From contig VTPC01089976.1 of NCBI GenBank assembly GCA_011009095.1, forward strand, positions 144,634-208,633: DNA of 64,000 nucleotides, in the 5' to 3' direction. A model generated the notes under the pieces. That model made no database searches, was not told the origin of the DNA, and worked only from the letters and a program-made list of their open reading frames with translations. Below are positions 23,173-32,600 of the stretch, piece after piece. Numbering within the stretch: position 1 is the first letter of the stretch; every line of letters begins with the position of its first letter. The translations under genes were made by a program, and so were the position numbers. The stretch comes from Ignelater luminosus. Lineage: Eukaryota; Arthropoda; Insecta; Coleoptera; Elateridae.

Positions 23173-24656
23173 TACGGCAGAACTAATTAATTTCGAATAT
23201 TTCAACATGTGAGACGTTAAATCACCTATTAATTATTTAAGGGAATTGTGAAACAACGGTACGAATAAATTAATGACTTTCATTAATAAATTTATTTTGC
23301 TCTTGGGGACGGCCACAAAAGCGTGTTGTATACATAATTTTTAGATGCCCAATTATAATTTATCAGAAATGTCCGTGGATTGAATAGTAAAATGGAATGT
23401 GTGTGTAAGGCTTTCTGATGTTTTTTCCCTCAAGCAAGCACACTTCAAGTATAAACACAACTTTAAGATTAAGCTATTAATTTTTATGAAAGGTTGTAGT
23501 AGAGAATTTTTAAATTATAAAATTGTTTTTCTATTAATAATTTTGAATAAAAGAAAGAATTCAAACCGCAAGGCAAACCTGATGAAACACTGGCAAAAAA
23601 TGAATGTTGTTGACAATAAATAAAATTGAGAATTGATGATCGTCACCTTTATAGAACTGTAGTAGAGTCTGCTAATATTTCGTTGTCTGGGTTAGGTCGA
23701 GCTTCATTAAAAACTCAAAAACCAAGTGCAGAAACCATAAATCTTGGAATGGGACTTTTTAATTTCGTGTTCACTTAATCACTGATTAGAAATAGAAATA
23801 AATTAATGTGTTTCCTCATCATCATGTATCGAGTAAACAATAAGCGAACAAGATTGAAAAAGTCAATGTAAAGCTTCAAGTATGATATTTCAGTAAGAAA
23901 TATTTAAATTAAAATTTAAATTGAGATAACAACGCATTCATTTATGCGTCTTTATTACAATGATTTTATCTGCTGTAATTAACATAACAAAAATTTTAAC
24001 ATTTCAACAACTAGCAATTTTTTCATCATTCCTGACATGTTCATTTAAACGAAGGATACTTCACGTACTACAAGAAATTGTAATGACTAATTATTTAAAT
24101 GTTAATATCTTACATAATTAAACATACTAACTGCATAACTTAATGTTTCCATTAATTAATTGTAAGAAATTTAAATTAGTATTAAGAGAACCGAAAAAAC
24201 ATTGTTTTCGAAAACCGCTTTATGACGAGATTTTGACTAATAAAACACAAACATTATGTAATTTGAAACTAATCTAGTATTTGTTTATTTTACCATCAGC
24301 TAATTTTAGATTGTAAATTTTTCCGATTAATTAATCTCATTATAAATAGAATTTTTGTGTTATCTAAAACGTAACATCCAAACCCGTTTGCGTTGTATTG
24401 TTCCCTTCTTATTTTACTTGTTTATATGATGCAATGTTTATTTATACATCTAACCAGTAACCACTAACTTATAATTTTATAGTCAATGTCATTTTGTTTA
24501 AGTTTTCTTCTTCAACTGGGTGATTTTGCTGGTGCCCAAAGACCTTAACAATATTATGATACTAGTACTAGTCAAGAATCTCTTCCCTTTTTATAGGACA
24601 ATTTTTCATATTCCAGACTACATTTATAAACCTGTACATAGACTTAATGCTTAATG
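23173..24656. other. No gene recognised
   Basis: AT-rich flank. The 74-codon ORF at 23399-23623 is Lys/Asn-rich as expected for A-rich DNA. Confidence 0.35.
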
Positions 24657-24664
24657 CTTCATAG
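24657..24664. repeat. Left copy of 8-bp target duplication CTTCATAG
   Basis: Identical to 26742-26749 on the other side of the composite element, directly abutting its CATGGGCGTCCGC terminus. Confidence 0.8.
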
Positions 24665-24730
24665 CATGGGCGTCCGCTCGATGATTTCCAGAGGGGGGCT
24701 AACCAACAAATTTATAATATAAGCCATATA

Positions 24731-25023
24731 CAGTGTGTCCGAAAAGTACGGAATATTTTATATATCTCAGTAAATATGCATTTTATGGAAAAATGTTTCC
24801 TATAAAAGTTGTTCATGGTTTAGTTTTACATTACAGGGCAATACCAAATAACTATTTCTAAAAAAAACAAAAGCGCAACGAATAATGCTTTAATTTTTTT
24901 TAATGGGAAGGTATCCCTTTGTTGTACTCATTTGATAGAGAATGTTTTTCTCTTTTCAATGATGTAAAACTTTGATACACTTGCATAAGTAAATTCTGAT
25001 TAAAACGCAAAAAATTGTTTGAA
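24731..25023 (+). repeat. Left long terminal inverted repeat of the mariner-like element
   Basis: About 293 bp, ending in AAACGCAAAAAATTGTTTGAA. Its reverse complement is found at 26359-26650 with scattered substitutions and small indels. Confidence 0.85.
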
Positions 25024-25258
25024 TAACGCTTAAACGTTTATTTATTCATCTGTTACCTTTCCAGACGCGGTCTTTTAAATTTTCAATATCATCTAGTCAC
25101 ATTATGGTCGGTGTGATACACTTTTGTTTGTTGCAACAATTGAATGCGTCGTAGAAATGTCAATTAATAACCGAACTGAAGAGAAAAGTTATTTGTTTAA
25201 TTAATTTAGGCATTTTGATTAACGTGAGGATAACAAAGTTACAAAAATACGACTTGCT

Positions 25259-26298
25259 ATGGATCATTTATCAGAAAAACATCGTATCGAAATTTTAATG
25301 ATGCTGGGATATGGAGACAGAAGGAGTACACAGGAGGAAGTTTGCAATTTGTTTAATAATGTGCACCCCGAATACCATATTTTTCAGTCTACTGTAAGTA
25401 AAATTTTGCATAAATCGCCCAAAAACGGGCAGACCTAAAGCTCTAAATAATGAACAACGTGAGAATATAATGTTGGCTGTCGTGGAAAATCCACATGTTT
25501 CTGTTCGACAAATTGCTCGTGAACATACTTTGAAGAAATCCACTGCACACGAAGTTCTAAGAAAGGAGAAGTGGCATCCGTATAAACCTTGTATAGTTCA
25601 AGAATTATTAGAAGATGATTTAGATCGAAGATTGCAATTTTGCGAAGAAATAACACATAGGCTTCAGGAAAATGCAAATTTTCATAAAAATATCCTTTTC
25701 ACTGATGAGGCAACGTTTTGTTTGAATTGTACCATTAACAAACAAAACACGCGTTACTGGTCTTCGCTAAATCCTGGCTGGTATGTAGAAGGGCACACCC
25801 AATATCAGCAGAAAGTCAATGTTCGGGCAGGAATTATTGGAACCTAAATTTTGGGACCTTTTTTTATAGAACATAATTTAACAGCGGATGCTTATCTAGA
25901 TTTTTTAGGATTTCGCTTAGTTCCTGCTTCAGCTGTTCTATTTCCTAATGTACCCCATAACAGAATATGGTTGCAACAAGACGAAGCTCCTCCTCATTTC
26001 GGAATTAATGTCCGAAAGTTTCTTGATAATACTTTCCCTTATCGATGGATAGGCAGAAGAGGTGCAGTAGAATGGCCAGCTCGCTCGCCGGATTTAAGTG
26101 CACTTTTTTTCTGTGGGGGCGTCTCAAAAATAAGATTTATTTCGATATGCCTAAAGATATTGAAACTCTAAAAGACCATATTAGCACAGAGATTAGAGCT
26201 ATCAACCAGAAACGATTCAAAATGCAGTAAACGAATTTGAAAGACGATTTTATCATTGCCAAGGTGTAAATGGTGCACACTTTGAACACCTTCTATAA
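25259..26298 (+). pseudogene. Mariner-like transposase, broken
   Basis: Starts MDHLSEKHRIEILMMLGYGD. The N-terminal helix-turn-helix region continues until a one-base insertion in an A-run near 25420 shifts the frame. The next frame begins KTGRPKALNNEQRENI and contains the second helix-turn-helix and the first catalytic Asp (FTDEATF near 25701-25720). An in-frame TAA lies at 25845-25847. The second catalytic Asp is in QQDEAPPHFG near 25976-26005. The segment WPARSPDLSALFF near 26074-26112 follows; it normally reads SPDLTPLDFFLWG, so the third Asp is lost in a damaged T-run. Two further frame changes follow before the end HCQGVNGAHFEHLL and TAA at 26298. The transposase cuts and pastes the element by its terminal repeats. 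About four lesions make it inactive. Spacing from the second Asp to the expected third Asp is about 41 residues by my count, unlike D34D mariners. Confidence 0.85.
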
Positions 26299-26358
26299 AC
26301 TGTAGAGTGTAGTTATACAAAATTTTCAATTCGTAACAGATGAATATTGAAATAAACT

Positions 26359-26650
26359 TTCAAACAATTTTTTGCGTTTTAATCAAAATTTACTTATGCA
26401 AGTGTATCAAAGTTTTACATCATTGAAAATAGAAAAACATTCTCTATCAAATGAGTACAATAGAAGGATACTTTCCCATTAAAAAAAATGAAGCATTATT
26501 CGTTGCGCTTTTGTTTTTTTAAAAAATAGTTATTTGGTATTGCCCTGTAATGTAAAACTATACACTAAATAACTTTTATAGGAAGTATTTTTCCATAAAA
26601 TGCATATTTACTGAGATATATAGGATATTCCAAACTTTTCGGACACACTG
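26359..26650 (-). repeat. Right long terminal inverted repeat of the mariner-like element
   Basis: Inverted partner of 24731-25023; ends ACTTTTCGGACACACTG. Confidence 0.85.
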
Positions 26651-26741
26651 TATAAATAAGTGTAGAAATAGAAAACAAGATACGATTAAAAAATCCGGGG
26701 GGGCAAGCGCCCCTCCTTGCCCATAGGAGCGGACGCCCATG

Positions 26742-26749
26742 CTTCATAG
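26742..26749. repeat. Right copy of 8-bp target duplication CTTCATAG
   Basis: Exact match to 24657-24664; abuts the GCGGACGCCCATG terminus. Confidence 0.8.
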
Positions 26750-27715
26750 TGTACTGAAGATGAACCCTTGCAAGCATGACTTTTACAGGCTTGTAAAGCA
26801 TTCTAACGCAATGTACTTCAGAAAATTACGTTAAGATTTAAGCGGGTTTTGAGTCAATATCACATCAATGCCGTTTTCTAAAATCATCTCGTCTCCAAGT
26901 TCTATGTCTCTATGTTATTTGAAAACTATATTTTTGAGAAATCTTCTTTTAGTATAGGAGGCAGTCCGATGCCAAGATTCCAGGTACCGGTATCGATACT
27001 CTGATGTTGTCTTTTAGATAGCAACACTTCAGATACTAAGTATAATCTGATTTTTCAAGTTTTCATAATGATAAACGTAGATCTATACTTTTTCAACCTC
27101 AATTTGAGAAAGAGTGACTCCATTTTGTGAAAATGTAGATTCGAATTCAATAAAGGTAACCTTAATTTTGGAAAATGTAAATTTTATTTCAGTAAAAGTA
27201 ATTCCTATCCCGGATAGAGTAAATTCAAACTTGTTCATGTTTTCTAAAATCGAATTTACACTTTCTGAAAATAAAGCTACTTGTTTCTAAAATTGGAGTT
27301 AAAAAGGCATAGAACATCAACCAAACTGCCGCTTAGCACGTCCTATCTATGTGAAAATCTAACGAACGTTGTTGTCGGTGTCCAATCTCTCAGCAACTTA
27401 CCTTTACTATAAGTTAAACGAGGAATTCTGAAAGTAAGTTTCTTATAAGCATCTTATCACACTTCCAGTGAGCCAGTTACACACAGAAGACTAGCCAAAC
27501 CCTTTTGTTGGCGTATTATTTTAAAGCATTACCATACATACAATTACTTTCTTACTTATTTATCCCGACCTTGTGTACCGTTAGGTGTTGAGGGTTTGAG
27601 CTGAGTTTGGACTGCTTCTTAAAAACTGTTTCCATTTCTTTCTATTCTTTACTGGACTTACTGCCCTTTTCCAATCATAATTCCTGTTCGAAATAAGCGA
27701 CGCTATCTGATCGTC
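26750..27715. other. No gene recognised; local 42-bp duplication
   Basis: Near 27120-27205, two adjacent units of about 42 bp (each with GAAAATGTA followed by TTCA and AAAGTAA-like words) are about 70 percent identical. Nothing coding was recognised. Confidence 0.3.
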
Positions 27716-28005
27716 TCATGTCTTTTTGGACCTGCCGCTCCCTTTCCTTTTGACTTTGGTTTCCCATATTAACTTCGCCACTCTTGCTTCTGGCATCTTC
27801 ACCATATGCTCCAACCAGTTCAGTTGCTTTCCTTCTATCACCGTCTCTAGCCGCTCAACCTCCAGTTCTTCTCTAATATTTACATTCTTTATTCTATCTA
27901 TTTTCGTGACTCCCAAAATAGCATACTCTTTAACCTCTCTGTTAAGACCCAAGACTCGACTTCATATAATAAGGTCAGAACAAACACTTATTGGATGAAA
28001 ACTGT
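27716..28005 (-). pseudogene. LINE reverse-transcriptase C-terminal tail remnant
   Basis: On the minus strand the stretch opens with TLLYEVESWVLTER-like residues, equivalent to the TLLYGxExWVLT landmark found after the thumb of many arthropod LINE reverse transcriptases. It then continues in one frame to 27716: ILGVTKIDRIKNVNIREEL, then QLNWLEHMVKMPE. These are the GVTRxDRxRNxxIRExL and QLxWxGHxxRM blocks at the end of such proteins. The upstream polymerase part was not found, so this is a truncated 3' piece. A different family with the same C-terminal layout is present at 59.95-60.54 kb. Confidence 0.65.
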
Positions 28006-28829
28006 TACAGAATATAATGCATTTGCTAGAATTCTTAGAAATAAATTAAGTGGTATTAACAACAAAAAATGAAATCAGGATCAGTTTATTAAACTGGCCA
28101 TTAATCTAACTCTAAACCCGTCTCGTCTAAGTCTTCAAAAAATTGATAAAGATGCTTTCAGTGAAGTAAATAACAAAATGTAAGTAGTCATTCTTCAAAG
28201 CTGTTTTCTCCTTTCTTCTTTCTCAATGTAACGTCTCAGGTTGCCTAGAGTTGCCAACAATCAACATTTTGGCCTTCAATTGGGAATAACTTGGTCCTAT
28301 CTTTAGGTGTGCATCTTCTATAACTTGGAGAACTTTAAAAATAAACAATCTAACGGTGAACTTCTCATATATAATACTACCCACGTAAAGCTTTGAAACA
28401 AATTTTTCAGTGTTGTAACTAAACCTTGGTTAAAACTGTCTTTCACGAGAAAACTGCTATGTAAAGCAATGTAAACCTATTGCTGGTAAAATCTGGAACT
28501 TCTTTAATTTTAAAAATTAAAAAGCATAGGAGCTTGTTCCAGGATACTTCAGTGTGACTATATTAAACAGGATCGCATCAAGTGTTATCAGAGGCTGTGT
28601 AGTTTATCAAAACAAACTCGTTTTAATTGAACATGGGCTACATGTACTTACCTCAAGGTTGTTTATCAATCTTTACTCCAACCAACTTTTCACTGAAGAT
28701 TATAAAATCAAATACTATGGCTAGAAAATTGTAGTCGTAACACTCACGTTAGACGCTAAAGAGAATGCTACTTGGGAGCTATTATCCGTACAGTTAGTTA
28801 ACTTTGTAAGAGACCAGTATGGCTTCCAT
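28006..28829. other. No gene recognised
   Basis: No clear coding patch; may hold further decayed LINE sequence between the two minus-strand LINE remnants. Confidence 0.3.
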
Positions 28830-29880
28830 CTGAGTTTCTTGAATAAAGGATTTAAGAAACGAAGTACCAATGCCTTTTTAGCCTTATGAAATGTATTCTT
28901 ATAAAACGTAGATAGATTCTCGATAGTACTGAGGTGCTTTTTTAATGGCCATAGCCAGTGGCAATCTTTATATTTGCTCTGCTTATCTTGTAGGAAAACT
29001 CCTTTATTAGAAGTCTAGGTTGTTTACAGTCAACTCTATTGATCCGGTCACTTTGAATCTGCTAGTATATCTTATTGGGTAATCAAAAGCAGACCTTCAT
29101 TCAAAGAAAAAGCCAATAGCGCTCTTAGCCAAAACAGCAGCCAGAATATACTGAAACCTAGACAAGAATCATCCAATCTTTTGGTTCGGAATAACCAGGA
29201 AATGATGACAAAATCAAAAAAAGATGTTGTAAATGGAGCATCCAAGACTCTAAGAGTAGCATTTATTAAGCTGGTTTGTTACTTCTGACTAGAACACAGT
29301 TGCATACGTCTCTGGATTGCAATCCATCTGAAAATCAGACGAGACCATTTGAGTTTGGCAGTTGTTAGAATTGAGTCCAAGATTTTTAATGGGTATGCTA
29401 ATAGCATACTTAAGATTTAACAGGGTGTATGTTAAAAGAATATAATTACTCTTCGCTGCTTGCAGGTTCTGCTAAATTCTGTAGGAAACCCATGTCTTTT
29501 CCATCATAGCATGGAATGGCGGCAGATTAAAGAGAATCTCCAAAGGCGGCATTAGAGAAGCTATGAATGACGGCTGTAGTAGGAGAGCCTTTGCGCTTGT
29601 CCTAACGGCTTCTAGTACATATTTTCTCACTCAATAGCAAGAGGCAACCTGTTGAGACTGTCTTTTAATGTGTGCTTTTTAGGACAGCTTGTCATTTAAG
29701 ATTATTCCTAAATATCTAAGTGTTTCAAGTCAACTTTGTTAGGATCAACTGTTTGTCTGTTCTGTATACACTACTTCTGAATCACATGAGGGCCACTTTA
29801 TTGAGCTCACTAGGAGTTGCTGAGGATTTCCTTGAAACAAGGAGTCTTCGTAGAAGCCCATCTAGAGACCTACACAAGCT
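28830..29880 (-). pseudogene. Decayed LINE: reverse transcriptase thumb and RNase H end
   Basis: Minus-strand pieces come in the right order for a LINE with an RNase H domain. At 29790-29825, SATPSELNKVALM corresponds to the VNPSKTELVLF block. At 29665-29730, TLRYLGIILNDKLS corresponds to VKYLGVILDSKLSW. Near 29505-29560, SLMPPLEILFNLPPFHAMME corresponds to the LPPLDxLxxxPPL block. At 28905-29010, IKEFSYKISRANIKIATGYG and then PLKKHLSTIENLSTF correspond to the RNase H end (LxxLSRxxLRxLxGLLTGHCPLKKHL). Stops and frame changes separate them, so this is an old, dead copy. An I/R1/Loa-like or RNase-H-bearing Jockey clade is likely; the exact clade cannot be set by eye. Confidence 0.55.
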
Positions 29881-29899
29881 GAGTTTTTTAATCGGGTCT

Positions 29900-30600
29900 T
29901 GTTTTAAAAACTTGTCTAGCTTTACGGGCCTGCTTCGGGTCAACCGGGTTGCCCGAGTCTCTCCTGCTGTTCGAAACTGTAAAATCACGCTTTTCGGTTC
30001 TACAGGGCTTGTTGAACCTGTGAAGCTAATCGAGTCGGTAGTACTTTTAGAGCCATTACTTTTGTACTGATCCGAAGCGAACCGAGATCTTTTTTGTACT
30101 GACTCAGACGGGTTATTTTCGTACTGAACCACAGTAAAGGATTGTCATGTTGACTTCGGCAAGCGTTATTTTCGTACTGACACGGACAAGCATTATTTTC
30201 ATACTGAACAGAAAAGCAAGATTTTCGTGTTGCACCAGATGGAGAACTTCTTCTTACTAACTCAGACCGGCGTTATTTTGGTACGGACTGGGACGGGTAT
30301 TACTTTTATACTGAATTGAAGCGGAGGAGTTTCGTACTGTACCGTAAAAGCCTGCACGGGTTGGGTTTCTTGATCAGACCTTTGTGTGGCCCGGCCCAAA
30401 ACTCGGGTTTAAGTCTGTCGGCACAATCGGGCGTGTCGGTCTGTCGGGCCTCCCGATCCTATCGGGTCGTTCGGTTGTCTCGGACCTGTCGGGCCTCTCG
30501 AGGCTAGAGAACAGTTTGGGCTTTTCGAGCTAATCAAAAACTTACCGGGTTTTGTCGGATCGCGTGAAGTTTACTTCCTGTAGAGCCGAGACGGGCCTAA
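29900..30600. repeat. GC-rich block with CGGGCC/CCCGA motifs flanking a minisatellite
   Basis: Two GC-rich shoulders (29925-29975 and 30380-30560) are dense in CGGGCC, TCGGGT and CCCGA words, and they flank a 27-bp tandem array. Such word-rich ends are typical of some hAT-type non-autonomous elements in insects, which would make the whole block one element. I could not find matching inverted termini or a target duplication, so this remains a guess. Confidence 0.35.
30045..30356 (-). repeat. Degenerate 27-bp minisatellite, about 11 units, encoding a 9-residue period
   Basis: About eleven consecutive units of 26-29 bp share GTTATTTTCGTACTG on the plus strand. Read on the minus strand most units keep a 27-nt length and give x-Q-Y-E-N-N-x-x-x: VQYENNACP, CQYENNACR, SQHDNPLL, VQYENNPSE, SQYKKDL, DQYKSNGSK, among others. 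Some units contain stops. The triplet-compatible period and conserved QYENN core suggest the array once coded for a nonapeptide repeat, or that an element-internal satellite happens to be triplet-sized. Confidence 0.7.
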
Positions 30601-32219
30601 AGATTTCGCCCTGTGCAGGACTCTAAGCCTATCTAGCACAAGACACCACTAGTAGAATGGAAAAAGAATTCTACCCCGGACCAGGGAATGGAATCCTGTT
30701 TCGGTTGACTTACTTGTTTGATAACTTTGTTGAGATGGATGTAGGGATAAGGCAACTAGTGCATTCGCTGTAATATGTTTATCTATGAGTCTTTACTAAG
30801 ACATAGCTGGACGCCCAACCCCTTTTCTCTTATATTTAATAAACAGGTATTGAAGTTCCCTTTAGACTCCTATCGGGACATTGGGGGGATCCCTAAACAC
30901 TCTAGACCAAGCATAAGGATATCCGGCCGTCGACTTCAAACCAGGGATGGTGGTCCCCATCGAACTTGACATTCTCGAGAAATGAGTTACGTAACTTAAA
31001 GACGACTCTTTTGTCATAATTTTTATTTTAAGTAAAATCTTTGAAAATGTAGCTCATAACACCAAATACCGAACAATGGCTCGATAGCCATATACAGGGT
31101 GTTTTCTTCTCGTGTGTAACCTTATAATATAAAAGCAACTTGGAGTGCTGTTTTTTTTCATTAAAATCTCCTACTTTACCATCAAAGACGATATTGTATA
31201 GCGATCGAGATGACCGTTTCCATATACGGTATTAGAAAATTTAGAGTTGCCATTTTTGTTTACCACGTTTACAGTATTTTATTACTGATCAGAATCTGTT
31301 AGAAGAAAAAAAGAAACCGATGCTAATTGATTTTGATACAAAATGAGTCGATATGCTAAGGAATGAACAATACTGAATTTGTTATTGATTGTGAATCAAT
31401 TGCATAACCAAACATCGAAATTTTTATAAATCATTGCAGTATAATTTTTAATTATCTTTTCCCGAAACAAACCTTAGTTTAATCGCGTTGTTTAATCTAG
31501 TCATTACAGTTTGAAAGAAAAAACTTTTACTGTGAGTTTCCTTACTGTGGTCTGAGCATGAAAACTAATGACATGTGTTAGAACAAGAATTAAATTCGCC
31601 AATTTGTTTTCTGCTTGAACTTTATAGGAATAAAAATTAAGCTCATTCACACAGCTCGAGAAATCTTGATAGTACTTTTACTTCCATTTACGATTGGTAG
31701 CAAAAAGCAGAACTTTATATTTTTTGTTATTGTGTAAGATGCTACATAATTTTAGGTGTTTTAATTAATAACGCTACTTTTGTAGATGAAACCTTTCAAA
31801 ACAAATTGGATTGGAAACAGAATTGATGTTTTTAAATTTTTAAGATTTTTTCGAAGATGAGACTAATCTATAAATAGCAATTGCAATATAATAAAACTCC
31901 CTCGATCCATTAACCAGTTTCTAAATACTGATTTCCGTGTAATTGTCTTTATTGTGGTTTTTAATATATATTCAAAACCATTACACACTTATTTCAATAT
32001 TTACAAACATATATGCATATGAACATCTGTAAGAAGTTACCGCACATGGTTAAAGAACAACAGACTTCCTTTGTGAGTATCATTTGAATAGGTAGATATA
32101 CATACATTCACAGAGCTATAATCGAACCGCATGCACTAGATGTAGGAATTAAGAAGTAGGCGGACTGCATTGTAATTTTCTTATGATTCTGGGTGACTTT
32201 TAACCGGACCTGAAACGTC
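30601..32219. other. No gene recognised
   Basis: Left part (30601-30980) is moderately GC-rich. A short frame at 30916-30978 reads AVDFKPGMVVPIELDILEK before a stop; it looks like an exon or transposon-protein fragment but is unassigned. At 31095 an ATACAGGGTGTTTTC motif resembles an insect transposon end, without a partner. The rest is AT-rich. Confidence 0.3.
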
Positions 32220-32600
32220 CTCTGATACATTTCTCACGCATCCTCCGGTGTTCCACATACCATCGGTACATATCCAGAAATCTCATGCATTTATTGCCGT
32301 ATGGCGGCGGAATGCGTTCATACAGGTTGGGTCCAGTACTGTTAGGCTTGCCGCAAAAACTCCGGGATGTGGGTCATCCGAAGACACCTCCGCGGTCCGA
32401 AGCAACGATTTGGCCGGTTGTTGACCGCTTGGTCACCCCGCATAACTATATAAACTATGGTCGTTTGATCGAAACCGACCAACCGCTCCTCCTCGATATT
32501 TAGCATTTTCTTCTGGTTCCTCGTTGTGGTTTTCCTTTTTCGGCCGACTTAATTGAACGTGCCTCTAATGCGAAGAAAAAGATGGCACGATTTTATGTGT
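32220..32600 (+). promoter_or_regulatory. GC-rich promoter-like patch with TATA box
   Basis: About 300 bp with near-even base composition and many CpG steps in an AT-rich region. TATATAAA lies at 32447-32454. About 130 bp downstream, at 32582, an ATG opens a short frame, MARFYVCLL, and GTG GT-like donor choices follow at once. This could be a promoter with a first exon that encodes the start of a signal peptide, but no initiator motif or downstream exon was found. Confidence 0.25.

Larger units (their letters stand above)
24731..26650 (+). mobile_element. Mariner-like (Tc1/mariner superfamily) transposon with inverted repeats of about 290 bp, 1.92 kb
   Basis: The ends are CAGTGTGTCCGAAAAGT and its complement, each next to TA (24729-24730; 26651-26652). 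The inverted repeats run from 24731 to about 25023 and from about 26359 to 26650. They are far longer than the 20-30 bp usual in mariners and retain high similarity throughout. Between them lies one degenerate transposase gene. Both ends and the TA duplication are complete, so the element inserted whole and then decayed. It sits inside a smaller element with an 8-bp duplication. Confidence 0.9.
24665..26741. mobile_element. Small DNA element (about 157 bp without its insert) with 8-bp target duplication, split by a mariner-like transposon
   Basis: The left terminus CATGGGCGTCCGCTC at 24665-24679 is matched exactly by the reverse complement of 26727-26741. Just inside, both ends carry G-runs (left AGAGGGGGGCT; right CCGGGGGGGCAAGCGCCCC). 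The flanks are the exact 8-bp repeat CTTCATAG. An 8-bp duplication and terminal inverted repeats fit hAT- or P-type transposition. All but 157 bp of this span is a later insertion (24731-26650), so the host element was a short non-autonomous copy. Confidence 0.75.

Noticed and set aside
25295-25677. Two 80-82 codon minus-strand ORFs in the mariner-like element
   Set aside because: Antisense shadows of the helix-turn-helix and catalytic regions.
31093-31110. ATACAGGGTGTTTTC, resembling a transposon or LINE terminus
   Set aside because: No matching second end was located and no coding remains follow.
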